Shown: positions 1-9,089, counted from the stretch's first letter. The stretch is DNA of 64,000 nt from Arthrobacter psychrolactophilus (GCF_003219795.1 NZ_QJVC01000014.1:19661-83660), one strand, 5' to 3'. Notes: a model not told the origin generated them from the letters alone. Numbers and translations are program-made.

Positions 1-270
1 ACCGGTGGCACCCTTGCGACGACGGTAGGCAATGATGCACCAAATGATCAAGGCCCAGGTGATCAGGCCGATAATCAAGACCGTGATCCAGGAGTTGACC
101 CAGAGGTCAATGATTCCTGCTGTGTGATTGGTGGTATCACGTTCGGCTGGCAACCAGCCGTTCTTACTCTCTGCCGTGCATCCTGACAAAGCTAACGCTC
201 CGGCAATAGCCATCCCGGCGATGGGGATGACTTTTGCGCGTCGGCTGCCGGTTCGGTCCTGCGAACTCAC
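1..270 (-). CDS. ctaC: Cytochrome c oxidase subunit II, N-terminal part (cut by window edge)
   Basis: Reverse-strand reading from GTG at 270 gives 90 residues before the window ends. The N-terminus is basic, then has a hydrophobic stretch ending in the lipobox LALSGC (about residues 26-31), so it should be a lipid-anchored secreted protein. Next come a Trp-rich segment and the start of a transmembrane helix (WITVLIIGLITWALIIW) followed by RRRK. This matches the start of subunit II of the aa3 oxidase, which carries the CuA centre further on, outside this window. A purine-rich GAGGAAGGG precedes the GTG. The upstream erpA-like gene has the same orientation, an arrangement common in actinobacteria. 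The identity rests only on the N-terminus and context. Confidence 0.8.
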   Translation of the reverse strand, partial: MSSQDRTGSRRAKVIPIAGMAIAGALALSGCTAESKNGWLPAERDTTNHTAGIIDLWVNSWITVLIIGLITWALIIWCIIAYRRRKGATG

Positions 271-340
271 AGACGGCCCTTCCTCTTGTTACTACGCTCA
301 GCGGCGGCCTCAGGGGGCCGCTGGAGCTAAATGGGTTTTA

Positions 341-446
341 CTACTCGATGTAGAGCTTACCGCTATGGCGCGCAAAAAGCGCACCAAACCCTCCGTGCGT
401 CGGATGTCCATTGAGAAACTTTTCCGCGCAGCTCTACATCGAGTAG
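341..446. repeat. Inverted pair of CTACTCGATGTAG dyads
   Basis: A perfect 17-bp inverted repeat has arms 341-357 and 430-446, 72 bases apart. Each arm holds the near-palindrome CTACTCGATGTAG. The spacer contains a second hairpin (arms 367-373 and 379-385, loop AAAAA). It sits between the erpA-like gene and ctaC. It could be two operators, an RNA structure, or a small mobile remnant; no flanking duplication is visible. Confidence 0.6.
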
Positions 447-456
447 AAGTCTTGGG

Positions 457-843
457 TTAGTGGAACGAATCGCCGCAGGCGCAAGAGCCGCCGGCATTCG
501 GGTTGTCGATCGTGAAACCCTGCTTTGAAATCGTGTCTTCAAAGTCAATGCTTGCACCATCGAGGTAAGGCACGCTCATCTTGTCGATGACGACCTCAAC
601 GCCGTCAAAGTCACGGACGGCGTCACCGTCAAGGACACGCTCATCAAAGTACAGCTGGTAGATCAGACCCGAGCAACCACCGGGCTGAACGGCAACGCGC
701 AAGCGCAGATCCGTACGGCCTTCCTGCTCCAGGAGGCTGCGAACCTTGCCGGCAGCAACTTCAGTGATCTGCACACCGTGGGTGGGCAATTCTGCTTCAG
801 CAACGGCCGAGGCTGGTGTTTCTTCATGGACATTTGCAGTCAT
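457..843 (-). CDS. erpA: Iron-sulfur cluster carrier, HesB/IscA/ErpA family
   Basis: A 128-residue A-type carrier that receives assembled Fe-S clusters and hands them to apoproteins in the cytoplasm. The three conserved cysteines are visible: C57 in GGCSG and C121/C123 in the C-terminal SCACGDSF motif. The N-terminal 20 residues are an acidic extension before the conserved ITEVAAGKV core. It lies upstream of ctaC on the same strand, a neighbourhood consistent with supplying cofactors for respiratory enzymes, although a shared transcript is uncertain because a structured 190-bp gap separates them. The family call is firm. ErpA is preferred over IscA or SufA because of the genomic context rather than any diagnostic residue. 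Confidence 0.88.
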   Translation of the reverse strand: MTANVHEETPASAVAEAELPTHGVQITEVAAGKVRSLLEQEGRTDLRLRVAVQPGGCSGLIYQLYFDERVLDGDAVRDFDGVEVVIDKMSVPYLDGASIDFEDTISKQGFTIDNPNAGGSCACGDSFH

Positions 844-942
844 GGCTTTTCCTAACGTGGGGGTACTACAACAATGCTACGTCGAGCCCGGCACGGGCGC
901 TAACTAGTAACAACAGGCGGATGGGAGCTTGTGTTCCCGGGG

Positions 943-2382
943 CTATCCGAGCGCGCCATCATTGAGGGCGGCCAAGAGCATCGCTTGGGCGACAATGGCC
1001 TTCTGGAAATCTCCGAGATGGAGGGATTCGTTGGCGCTATGAGCCCTGGAATCGGGGTCTTCGACTCCTGTCACGAGGATCTGAGCGTTAGGGTAGGTGG
1101 CCTTCAGATTGGCGATGAACGGGATCGATCCGCCCATGCCGGTTTCGACGGCGTCAACTCCCCACGACTCCCCCAAAGCCCACATGGCGGCCTGCGCGGC
1201 GGGTGCGTGGGTGTCGGTGGCGAATGGTTGACCGGCTTCGCCAGCGGTGAAGGTGGCCCGAGCGCCGAAGGGGGCATGCGCCTGAACGTGTGCCTGAACG
1301 GCAGCCATGGCGGCCGCAGGATCCTGACCGGGAGCGATGCGGAGGCTGATCTTGGCGCGGGCCGAGGCCAGCAATGTGTTTGAACTCATATCCACGGAAG
1401 GGATATCCATGCCGATGACGGACAGGGCCGGCTGGGTCCACAGACGCGAAGTGATACTCCCTTCTCCGGCGAGCTCAACGCCGTCGAGCACTGCCGCATC
1501 AGAACGGAAGCTTGCCTCCGGGTAATCCACGACGGTCTCGCCACCATGGTGCAGGCCCGCGATAGCGACCGAGCCCTTGTCGTCATGGAAGGTGGCAATG
1601 AGACGTGCCAGAAGGGTGGGTGCGTCAAGGATGGGGCCGCCAAACATGCCGGAGTGCACGGCGTGATCGGTCACCCGCACCTCAACCGTCCCATCGACCA
1701 GTCCGCGCAGGCTGGTGGTCAGGGCGGGAACGCCGACCTGCCAATTTGCCGAGTCGGCCACGATGATGACATCACCGGCCAATAGTTCCCGATGTGTCTG
1801 CAAGAAGGTATCAAAGGTGGGTGAGCCAGCTTCTTCTTCACCCTCGATGAAGAAGGTGACGCCGAGGCCGAACTTGTCGCCGAGAATTTCTGTGATGGCG
1901 CGGAAGGAGGCGATGTGCGCCATGATGCCAGCCTTGTCATCCGCGGCGCCGCGACCATAGAGGCGGCCGTCGCGTTCAACGGCTGTGAAGGGTTCCGTGT
2001 CCCAGAGACCCTTGTCCCCGGGAGGCTGCACGTCGTGGTGGGCATAGAGCACAATCGTCGGCTGACCCGGGGCCGCGATCTTACGGGCCACCACGGCGGG
2101 GCCACCGAGGCCACCGTCTTCGTGAGGAACACGAAGGATCTGGACGTCATCGAGTCCGGTCGAGCGGACCAGCTCGGCGACGGCTTCGGCGCTGCGTTCG
2201 AGCTGGCTGGCGTCGAAGGCTTCCCAGGCAATGCCGGGGATCGCAACCAGGTTGACGAGCTCGGCAACCGTTGCATCGAAGTTGCTCGCAACGCACTCAC
2301 GCAATTCTGCGGTGGGGAGCTGAGCGGTAATGGAAGAAAGTTCTGCGCCAAACGTTGTGGCGGATGAATCATGAGGAGTCAT
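943..2382 (-). CDS. M20/M28-type zinc dipeptidase
   Basis: A 479-residue cytoplasmic metallopeptidase of the M20 family, which hydrolyses dipeptides or related amide bonds using two metal ions. Visible ligand motifs are YAHHDVQPPG (about residue 114), GRGAADDKAG and EGEEEAGSP (the catalytic glutamate pair), with MGGSIPFI near the C-terminus. I chose ATG 2382 over an upstream in-frame start because a possible -10 box TAGTCT (2390-2395) lies seven bases before it, which fits a leaderless transcript. An upstream start would overlap the divergent promoter of the DUF3043 gene. The substrate cannot be told from sequence; related proteins are annotated as dipeptidases or succinyl-diaminopimelate desuccinylase-like. 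Confidence 0.87.
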   Translation of the reverse strand: MTPHDSSATTFGAELSSITAQLPTAELRECVASNFDATVAELVNLVAIPGIAWEAFDASQLERSAEAVAELVRSTGLDDVQILRVPHEDGGLGGPAVVARKIAAPGQPTIVLYAHHDVQPPGDKGLWDTEPFTAVERDGRLYGRGAADDKAGIMAHIASFRAITEILGDKFGLGVTFFIEGEEEAGSPTFDTFLQTHRELLAGDVIIVADSANWQVGVPALTTSLRGLVDGTVEVRVTDHAVHSGMFGGPILDAPTLLARLIATFHDDKGSVAIAGLHHGGETVVDYPEASFRSDAAVLDGVELAGEGSITSRLWTQPALSVIGMDIPSVDMSSNTLLASARAKISLRIAPGQDPAAAMAAVQAHVQAHAPFGARATFTAGEAGQPFATDTHAPAAQAAMWALGESWGVDAVETGMGGSIPFIANLKATYPNAQILVTGVEDPDSRAHSANESLHLGDFQKAIVAQAMLLAALNDGALG

Positions 2383-2452
2383 GTTTCCCAGACTACCGCC
2401 GAAAAAGTGACCGCGGTCAAGGCGGCGGCTCGGCACAGGGTATTCTATACGG

Positions 2453-3073
2453 GTGTTTGGACGTAAGAAAGATCAAGCCCCTGACCCGCAGGTAACGCCT
2501 GCCTCCCACGAGCAGATTGCCCGGTCTAAGGACCCGCAGTCGGCCAAGGGCGTTCCCACGCCGTCGCGCAAGGCCCAGGAAGAGGCTCGTAAGCGCCCCT
2601 TGGTCCCGAACGACCGCAAGGCCGCCAAGGCTACTGAGCGCGACGCTCGACGCGAAGAGCAGGCCCGTATGCGGCGCGCTCTGGACACCGGCGAGGAGCG
2701 CTTCCTGCCGCTGCGCGATAAGGGACCGCAGAAGCGGTATGCCCGCGACTTTGTCGACGCACGCTTTAGCCTCGGCGAATTCGTGATGTTCGCCGCGCTG
2801 GCCATCGTACTACTGACGCTCGTCATCCCCACACGAAATGCCGATGGCTCATCGAACGCCTCGCAGCTGATCGTGTTTGGCTTGTTCTGGGTCATGGTGG
2901 CATTCGTAGCCCTGGACACCTGGCTGCTCTCACGCAAGCTCAAGCGTAAGATCATCGACAAGTTCGGCGCCCCCGAGCCCGGCGTCATCTGGTACGGCAG
3001 CATGCGTTCCATGCAGTTCCGTCGCCTGCGTTTGCCCAAGCCCATGGTCAAGCGCGGAGAATGGCCCACCTAA
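2453..3073 (+). CDS. DUF3043 membrane protein
   Basis: A 206-residue protein of the actinobacterial DUF3043 family, function unknown. The first 100 residues are hydrophilic and very rich in Lys, Arg and Glu. Two transmembrane helices follow at about residues 112-129 and 138-157, and the tail is basic, so the bulk probably faces the cytoplasm. The start is GTG 2453. There is no Shine-Dalgarno sequence, but a -10-like TATTCT (2441-2446) lies six bases upstream, implying a leaderless mRNA. It is divergent from the M20 peptidase, with only 70 bases between the two starts. A palindromic hairpin follows the gene. Confidence 0.8.
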   Translation: MFGRKKDQAPDPQVTPASHEQIARSKDPQSAKGVPTPSRKAQEEARKRPLVPNDRKAAKATERDARREEQARMRRALDTGEERFLPLRDKGPQKRYARDFVDARFSLGEFVMFAALAIVLLTLVIPTRNADGSSNASQLIVFGLFWVMVAFVALDTWLLSRKLKRKIIDKFGAPEPGVIWYGSMRSMQFRRLRLPKPMVKRGEWPT

Positions 3074-3105
3074 TCACCCACACCCTTTAAGACCAATGCA
3101 CGCCT

Positions 3106-3140
3106 TGTGCCGGCCCTTCCTGACGGAGGTGGCCGGCACA
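3106..3140 (+). terminator. Probable terminator after DUF3043 gene
   Basis: A 10-bp GC-rich inverted repeat (arms 3106-3115 and 3131-3140, 15-base loop) is followed by GTGCTTTAAC. It lies 33 bases after the stop codon. The T-tract is weak. Confidence 0.5.
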
Positions 3141-3235
3141 GTGCTTTAACAGCCAACCACTTGTGAACCGTTTCAACATGTGGACGGTCAGCGGCTTTCC
3201 TGTGACGCGCCACTCACTGTGGCTACGCTGGTGGC

Positions 3236-4240
3236 ATGGAATATCGCTATCTCGGCCAGTCTGGCCTCAAAATCACTGAAATCACCTACGGCAACTGGCT
3301 CACGCATGGTTCCCAGGTAGAGAACGACGTCGCCACCTCCTGTGTGCGTGCCGCCCTGGAGGTTGGCATCACCACCTTCGACACCGCTGATGCTTATGCC
3401 AACGGTGCCGCCGAGGAGGTCTTGGGTTCGGCGCTGGCCTCCGAACGCCGCGAGTCACTCGAAGTCTTTACCAAGGTTTACTGGCCCGTTGGCCCGAAGG
3501 GTGCTAACGACACCGGCCTCTCCCGTAAGCACATCATGGAGGGCATCAACGGCTCCCTGCGTCGCCTGAACATGGACTATGTGGATCTCTACCAGGCGCA
3601 CCGCTACGACTACGAGACGCCCCTGGAAGAAACCATCCAGGCCTTTGCCGACGTGGTCCGTGCCGGCAAGGCCCTGTACATCGGTGTGTCCGAATGGAAC
3701 GCCGAGCAGCTGCGGGCGGGTCAGGCTCTGGCACGCCAGGCAGGCTTCTCACTCGTGTCGAACCAGCCGCAGTACTCGGCCCTGTGGCGTGTCATCGAAC
3801 CCGAGGTCATTCCCGCCTCCATCGAGCTGGGCATGTCCCAGGTCGTCTGGTCGCCCATGGCCCAGGGTGTGCTCAGCGGTAAGTACTTGCCGGGCGCTCC
3901 CCTGCCAGCGGGATCTCGAGCCACCGACGAGCACGGCGGCGCCAACACCATCAAAGCCTTCCTGGACGATGAGATCCTGGGCAATGTTCAAAAGCTCCGC
4001 CCCATCGCCGAGGAACTGGGTCTGAGCATGCCGCAGCTCGCCGTCGCCTGGGTCTTGCAAAATCCCAATGTGGCTACGGCCCTCGTCGGCGCCTCCCGCC
4101 CCGAGCAGGTGGCCGAGAACGTCAAGGCCTCCGGGGTGAAGATTTCGGCCGAACTCATGACTGCCATCGACACCGCCTTGGCGCCCTCGATTGTCAACGA
4201 CCCAGCCAAGACAGTGAGCCCGGCCACGCGCGTTGCCTAG
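3236..4240 (+). CDS. Aldo/keto reductase, Kv-beta-like
   Basis: A 334-residue NADP(H)-dependent oxidoreductase with the TIM-barrel aldo/keto reductase fold. The catalytic tetrad is recognisable: Asp and Tyr in FDTADAYANG (about residues 48-57), Lys in VFTKVYWP and His in YQAHRYD. The C-terminal cofactor segment GASRPEQVAENVKAS matches the voltage-gated potassium channel beta-subunit-like branch. The start at ATG 3236 has no ribosome-binding site. A -35/-10 pair TGTGAC (3201-3206) and TACGCT (3224-3229), spaced 17 bases apart and ending six bases before the ATG, suggests a leaderless transcript. It is a single gene converging on pyrD. The physiological substrate is unknown. Confidence 0.88.
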   Translation: MEYRYLGQSGLKITEITYGNWLTHGSQVENDVATSCVRAALEVGITTFDTADAYANGAAEEVLGSALASERRESLEVFTKVYWPVGPKGANDTGLSRKHIMEGINGSLRRLNMDYVDLYQAHRYDYETPLEETIQAFADVVRAGKALYIGVSEWNAEQLRAGQALARQAGFSLVSNQPQYSALWRVIEPEVIPASIELGMSQVVWSPMAQGVLSGKYLPGAPLPAGSRATDEHGGANTIKAFLDDEILGNVQKLRPIAEELGLSMPQLAVAWVLQNPNVATALVGASRPEQVAENVKASGVKISAELMTAIDTALAPSIVNDPAKTVSPATRVA

Positions 4241-4242
4241 CT

Positions 4243-4366
4243 GAACACAAAAATCGGCCCCACAAACGCCGGTCCCGGAGCGAGGATGGATTTTCAGGGT
4301 CGGTTAGCGACCGAGGAAATCTTACTGCGAGTAAGGGACAGGCGATGGGGCCGATTTTTTGTGTTC
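4243..4366. repeat. Cloverleaf-like inverted repeat between convergent genes
   Basis: Outer arms 4243-4262 and 4346-4366 pair over 20 bp with a single extra base. The 83-base interior contains two perfect 5-bp hairpins with 5-base loops: GGTCG/CGACC (4298-4312) and CTTAC/GTAAG (4321-4335). The outer arms end in A or T tracts, so the element can terminate both the aldo/keto reductase and pyrD transcripts. The internal architecture is far more elaborate than a terminator needs. Confidence 0.75.
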
Positions 4367-4372
4367 GGGTTG

Positions 4373-5440
4373 TTATTTGCGCAGGGCGGCGAGTTCCTTG
4401 TTGATGCGGGAGGCCCAGAAGGGTCCCTCATACAGGAACGCGGTGTAGCCCTGCACGAGGGTGGCCCCGGCGTCGAGCCGTTCCTGAACCTCGGCGCCGG
4501 TCTCCACGCCACCCACGGAGATGAGTGTGAGCTTCTCGCCCACGATGCTCTTGAGCTGGCGCAGCACGGCGAGCGAACGCGCCTTGAGCGGTGCCCCAGA
4601 GAGCCCGCCGGCACCCTTTTCCTCCACCATGGCCGAGGGGCTGTTCAGGCCGTCACGGCTGATGGTCGTGTTGGTGCAGATGATGCCGTCTAGTTCGAGC
4701 TCGAGGGCCAGGGCGGCAACGTCGGCCACGTCCTCGTCGGCCAGATCCGGTGCGATCTTCACGAGGAGGGGAACATGGCGGCCAGCGGCACTGTCGGCTG
4801 CTTCTCGTACTCCGGTCAGCAAGGGACGCAAGGTGGCGACGTCCTGCAAGAGGCGCAGACCCGGCGTGTTCGGTGAGCTGACGTTGACCACGAGGTAATC
4901 GGCCGAGGGTGCGAGCGTGCGGGCGCTGATGAGGTAGTCCCCCAGCGCATCCTCGAGCTCGACCATCTTGGTCTTGCCAATATTGACGCCCACAATGGGG
5001 CGGACGCCCGTGTAGTTCTTGCCCAAGCCGGCCAGTGCCTGCTTGAGACGGGGCGCGACGGCGGCGGCGCCGTCGTTATTGAAGCCCATGCGGTTGATGA
5101 CGGCGCGGTCCTCGATGAGACGGAATAGGCGCGGCTGGGGGTTGCCCGCTTGTGCCTGGCCGGTGATGGTGCCCACTTCAACGTGGCCAAAGCCAAGATC
5201 AGCCAGGGCGTTAATGCCCTTGCCTTCCTTGTCGAATCCCGCGGCGAGGCCGAAAGGTGTGGGGAACGTCAGGCCGAACGCCTCGGTCTGCAAGGACGCC
5301 GGCGGGGTGAACATCCGGCGCAAGACGGCACCGGCTCCCACGGCATGGCTGGCCTTGATCAAAGAAAAGCCGATCTTGTGGGCCTTTTCGGCGTCCATCC
5401 AAGAAAAACAGACACGGAAAAATGTGGGATATATACGCAT
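4373..5440 (-). CDS. pyrD: Dihydroorotate dehydrogenase (quinone), class 2
   Basis: A 355-residue FMN flavoprotein that oxidises dihydroorotate to orotate and passes electrons to membrane quinones (fourth step of UMP synthesis). It has the class-2 N-terminal amphipathic extension ([21 protein letters not shown]), the FMN-binding [10 protein letters not shown], the [11 protein letters not shown] loop with the catalytic serine, and [10 protein letters not shown] took ATG 5440 because it begins exactly at the conserved N-terminal helix and has AGAGG just upstream; an in-frame start at 5500 would add 20 unconserved residues. The other pyrimidine genes are about 46 kb away in one array, so pyrD is separately transcribed here. 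Confidence 0.95.
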   Translation of the reverse strand: MRIYPTFFRVCFSWMDAEKAHKIGFSLIKASHAVGAGAVLRRMFTPPASLQTEAFGLTFPTPFGLAAGFDKEGKGINALADLGFGHVEVGTITGQAQAGNPQPRLFRLIEDRAVINRMGFNNDGAAAVAPRLKQALAGLGKNYTGVRPIVGVNIGKTKMVELEDALGDYLISARTLAPSADYLVVNVSSPNTPGLRLLQDVATLRPLLTGVREAADSAAGRHVPLLVKIAPDLADEDVADVAALALELELDGIICTNTTISRDGLNSPSAMVEEKGAGGLSGAPLKARSLAVLRQLKSIVGEKLTLISVGGVETGAEVQERLDAGATLVQGYTAFLYEGPFWASRINKELAALRK

Positions 5441-5533
5441 ACCTCTAGTTTTCCGGGTTGGCCCTACTTCTGCAAAACGCTGCCCAGAAAAATCCGACAT
5501 ACTCGCCCGTCAAAACCGCGTTACCATGACGAC

Positions 5534-7207
5534 ATGGAAAGCAAACACGGTGCAGTGTGGCAAAACGCGGACGTTATTGTGGTGGGGGCCGGGCTTTCCG
5601 GTCTGGTGAGCGCCGCGGAGGCCTATAACGCCGGGCGGCGGGTCTTGATCCTGGATCAGGAGCCCGAGGCGTCTCTGGGCGGCCAGGCGCATTGGTCTTT
5701 TGGCGGGCTGTTCCTCGTCGATTCGCCCGAGCAGCGTCACCTCGGCGTGAAGGACTCCGCCGAGTTGGCGTTGAGTGACTGGCTCGGTTCGGCCGCCTTT
5801 GATCGCCCCGAGGACCTCTGGGCGCGCCGCTGGGCCGAGGCGTACGTCAACTTTGCCGCGGGCGAAAAGCGCGCCTGGCTCCATGCCCTCGGCGTGCGAT
5901 TCTTTCCCCTCGTGCAATGGGCCGAACGCGGCGGCTACGACGCCCAGGGCCACGGCAACTCCGTCCCGCGCTTCCACGTCGTGTGGGGCACGGGCCCCGG
6001 AATCTTGGCGCCCTTCCTGAGCAAGCTGGAGGAGGGCGTCGCTGCCGGGCAGGTGCAGTTTGCCTTCCGGCACCGGGCCATAGAATTAATGCTCGACGGC
6101 GGGACCGTGACCGGGGTGCGGGGCCAGCGTTTGGCCGCGTCCGCCGTCGAGCGTGGACAAGAGAGCAGCCGCGAAGTCACGGGCGAATTTAGTGTGGAGG
6201 CCGGGGCCGTCATTGTGACGACAGGCGGGATCGGCGGAAACCACCCCATGGTCCGGGACCAGTGGCCCAACGGCTCGGGCCCGGAGCACATGCTCACGGG
6301 TGTCCCGGCGTCGGTGGACGGGCACTTTCAGCAGGCTGTTGCCAGGGTCGGCGGGGCGCTCATCAACACGGATCGGATGTGGCACTATCCGGAAGGTATT
6401 CACAACCCGGATCCCGTGTGGCCCAATCACGGCATCCGCATTCTCTCCGGCCCTTCTCCCCTCTGGCTCGATGCCACCGGACACCGGCTGCCGGTCCCGC
6501 TGTTTCCGGGATTTGATTCCCTCGGCACGCTGCGGCATCTGGAGACGACCGGGCACGGTCATTCCTGGTTTGTCTTGAACAAGAGCATTATCGCCAAGGA
6601 ATTTGCGCTCTCGGGCTCGGAACAAAATCCCGATCTCACCGGCAAGGACGTCAAGCTATTGGCCAAGCGGGCACTTCCGGGGGTGGCTGGCCCCGTGCAA
6701 AAGATCCTTGATGCCGGAATCGACTTTGTGCAGGCCGACACGGCTCAGGAACTAGCCGGCAAGATGAACGCCCTGGTGCACTCGGAGCTGATCGATCCGG
6801 AGGCCTTGCACGAGACGCTGATGGCCCGCGATCGTCAGGTGACGAGCGGGCTGGGCAAGGACACCCAGATCAACGCGATCCGAGAGGCGCGGCGCTTCAC
6901 GACGGATAAGTTAATGCGGGTGGTGCCGCCGCACGCCATGTTGGCCGCCGAGCATGGGCCGTTGATCGCCGTGCGACTGACGACGTTGACTCGAAAGAGC
7001 TTAGGTGGGCTCACCACGGACTTGAACGCGCGGGTGCTCGATGCCGCCGGCTCCCCGATCCCTGGGCTATATGCTGCCGGTGAGGCCGCCGGATTTGGTG
7101 GGGGCGGCATGCATGGTTACCGCTCCCTTGAGGGAACGTTCCTGGGTGGCTGCTTGTTCTCCGGCCGTACGGCCGGTCGGCATGCGGCCGAAACCACGCA
7201 GGCATGA
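5534..7207 (+). CDS. FAD-dependent dehydrogenase of the ketosteroid dehydrogenase/fumarate reductase family
   Basis: A 557-residue flavoprotein. The dinucleotide-binding motif VVGAGLSGLVSAAEA is at about residues 15-29 and the second FAD motif, GLYAAGEAAGFGGGGMHGYR, is near the C-terminus, followed by LEGTFLGGCLFSGRTAG. This pattern belongs to the FAD_binding_2 group that includes 3-ketosteroid delta-1-dehydrogenase and the mycobacterial Rv0785 type; the substrate is not identifiable. The longer open frame reaches back to 5150 but would overlap pyrD. ATG 5534 is supported by a -10-like TACCAT (5522-5527) six bases upstream. Its stop overlaps the next start (ATGA), so it is translationally coupled to an alpha/beta hydrolase, hinting at a joint catabolic role. 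Confidence 0.85.
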   Translation: MESKHGAVWQNADVIVVGAGLSGLVSAAEAYNAGRRVLILDQEPEASLGGQAHWSFGGLFLVDSPEQRHLGVKDSAELALSDWLGSAAFDRPEDLWARRWAEAYVNFAAGEKRAWLHALGVRFFPLVQWAERGGYDAQGHGNSVPRFHVVWGTGPGILAPFLSKLEEGVAAGQVQFAFRHRAIELMLDGGTVTGVRGQRLAASAVERGQESSREVTGEFSVEAGAVIVTTGGIGGNHPMVRDQWPNGSGPEHMLTGVPASVDGHFQQAVARVGGALINTDRMWHYPEGIHNPDPVWPNHGIRILSGPSPLWLDATGHRLPVPLFPGFDSLGTLRHLETTGHGHSWFVLNKSIIAKEFALSGSEQNPDLTGKDVKLLAKRALPGVAGPVQKILDAGIDFVQADTAQELAGKMNALVHSELIDPEALHETLMARDRQVTSGLGKDTQINAIREARRFTTDKLMRVVPPHAMLAAEHGPLIAVRLTTLTRKSLGGLTTDLNARVLDAAGSPIPGLYAAGEAAGFGGGGMHGYRSLEGTFLGGCLFSGRTAGRHAAETTQA

Positions 7208-8238
7208 AGGCACGCGACGCGTCGGCAACCCCACCGGAACCCGCGCTAGTGTGGGGTGCTGACATCCTCGGGCCCGACTATGAATCCGCCCGCCTCCAGC
7301 TTCCACCGGAGGCAAGCGCCGCCGGAACCGGGGCATATTATGCGACCCTCATCAGGCACCGCCCCGCGCTTGCTAGCACGGCTGTGCCATTACTGAAGGC
7401 GCCGGTGCTGTACCTCCATGGTTGGAGTGATTACTTTTACAACACGGGTTTGGCCGAGTTTTTCTCGGGCCGTGGCCACCCTTTTTACGCCATCGATCTA
7501 CACAATCATGGTCGCAGTCTTGGCTCGCCGGAGCTCGGTGGCTATGTAGGTGATCTGGCAGACTACGACGCCGAATTGCTGGCCGCCCATGATGTCATCG
7601 CCCAAGATCTTGGCGGGCCGGATGCCAGCTGGGCCGAGCACCCCTTGATTCTGATGGCCCACTCGACCGGAGGGCTGACAGCGACGTTATGGGCCCACCG
7701 CTTCCCCGGACGTGTCAGTCAGCTGATTCTCAACAGTCCCTGGCTTGAGCTTCAAGGTGGGGCCGCCATCCGACGTGCCGCGACGCCGCTGGTTCAGCTC
7801 GCCGAACTGCGCCCCTTAATGCGGATGCGGGTGCCCGAGCGGTCCTTTTACTGGCGTGGCATCAGCTCGGATGCCTACGGCGAATGGCACGTCGATAAGG
7901 CCTTGCGACCGCCCCAGGCTTTTCCCGTCAGGGCTGGCTGGATGAAGGCCATCCTGGCGGCACAACAAGAGGTCGCGGCGGGGCTCAAACTCCCCATGCC
8001 CGTCCTGGTCTTACTCTCCTCCCGCAGCATGCTGGGGCCGGTGTGGAGCGATGACATGCTGCGGGCCGACGTCGTCCTGGATGTGCGTGCGCTCGCCCTG
8101 CGCACCCTGTCTCTGGGCGATAGTGTGAGCCTAGAACGGATCGACGGCGCCCTGCACGAGGTATTTCTGTCCAGCACCCCCGTGCGCGAGGAGGCTTACG
8201 CGCGCCTAGAGCGGTGGCTGCGCGGCTACGTAGACTAA
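7204..8238 (+). CDS. Alpha/beta hydrolase (S33-like)
   Basis: A 344-residue serine hydrolase with an alpha/beta fold. The nucleophile elbow is AHSTGG (about residues 156-161), an oxyanion-loop segment YLHGWSDYF comes earlier, and the probable catalytic histidine is in DGALHEVFLS near the end. It resembles the hydrolase_4/serine aminopeptidase S33 group (monoglyceride lipase-like). There is no signal peptide, so it should be cytoplasmic. It overlaps the flavoprotein dehydrogenase by four bases and converges on uppS with 16 bases between stops. Substrate unknown; coupling to the dehydrogenase suggests the two act on related metabolites. Confidence 0.8.
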   Translation: MKARDASATPPEPALVWGADILGPDYESARLQLPPEASAAGTGAYYATLIRHRPALASTAVPLLKAPVLYLHGWSDYFYNTGLAEFFSGRGHPFYAIDLHNHGRSLGSPELGGYVGDLADYDAELLAAHDVIAQDLGGPDASWAEHPLILMAHSTGGLTATLWAHRFPGRVSQLILNSPWLELQGGAAIRRAATPLVQLAELRPLMRMRVPERSFYWRGISSDAYGEWHVDKALRPPQAFPVRAGWMKAILAAQQEVAAGLKLPMPVLVLLSSRSMLGPVWSDDMLRADVVLDVRALALRTLSLGDSVSLERIDGALHEVFLSSTPVREEAYARLERWLRGYVD

Positions 8239-8254
8239 GTACCCTCCGGCACTC

Positions 8255-9085
8255 TCATTTGCTGGTGGCCGCCGCATCCACGGCGCCACCGTAGCGGCGG
8301 TCGCGGCGGGCGTACTCGTCCACGGCAGCCCAGAGGGTCCGACGGTCAACGTCGGGCCAGAGCGTGTCCATAAAGACAAACTCCGCATACGCCGATTGCC
8401 ACAACAAGAAGTTCGAGATCCGCTGCTCACCGCTGGAGCGCAGGAACAGGTCCACGTCGGGCATGTCCGGGTTGTAGAGGTACTTTTGGACGGTTTTTTC
8501 GTTGACGGATTTCGGGTTGAGGCGCCCGGCAGCAACATCGGCAGCCAGGGCGGCCACGCCGTCGGCAATTTCAGCCCGGCCACCGTAGTTAACACACATG
8601 GTCAAGGTGATGACGTCGTTGTCTTTGGTGTATTCCTGCGCCGCCTCAAGTTCTTTGATGACCGAACCCCACAGGCGAGGACGCCGACCGGCCCAACGGA
8701 TCCGCACACCCCAGGCATCGAGCTGATCACGCTGACGTCGTAGTACATCCTTGTTAAATCCCATGAGGAAGCGAATCTCCTCGGGTGAACGCTTCCAATT
8801 CTCGGTTGAGAAGGCATAAACACTGATGTGCTTAATGCCCATCTCGATGGCCCCGGCCATGACATCCAGGAGCGCCGGCTCCCCCGCCTTATGCCCCTCG
8901 ATCCGTGGCAGGCCACGTTGATTTGCCCATCGGCCGTTGCCGTCCATGACAATCGCGACGTGTTCGGGAATGAGTTCGGCGGGAATCTGCGGAGCAGTGT
9001 CTCCTGATTCGTGGCCCCACGGCGCCACGATCGGCGGCTTGGACTTGCTCCGGGTGCTGCTCTTACTACTGCGCTGCACTGCCAT
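8255..9085 (-). CDS. uppS: Isoprenyl (polyprenyl) diphosphate synthase, cis type
   Basis: A 276-residue cis-prenyltransferase that condenses isopentenyl diphosphate units into the polyprenyl carrier lipid used in wall synthesis. Family motifs are all present: [12 protein letters not shown] (catalytic Asp, about residue 45), GHKAG, the [10 protein letters not shown] region, [18 protein letters not shown] and the acidic PDVD segment near the end. The 35-residue basic N-terminal tail is an extension relative to the minimal enzyme. The start at ATG 9085 is four bases after the recO stop, so recO-uppS form a tight operon, a pairing typical of actinobacteria. Confidence 0.95.
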   Translation of the reverse strand: MAVQRSSKSSTRSKSKPPIVAPWGHESGDTAPQIPAELIPEHVAIVMDGNGRWANQRGLPRIEGHKAGEPALLDVMAGAIEMGIKHISVYAFSTENWKRSPEEIRFLMGFNKDVLRRQRDQLDAWGVRIRWAGRRPRLWGSVIKELEAAQEYTKDNDVITLTMCVNYGGRAEIADGVAALAADVAAGRLNPKSVNEKTVQKYLYNPDMPDVDLFLRSSGEQRISNFLLWQSAYAEFVFMDTLWPDVDRRTLWAAVDEYARRDRRYGGAVDAAATSK

Positions 9086-9089
9086 TTTT

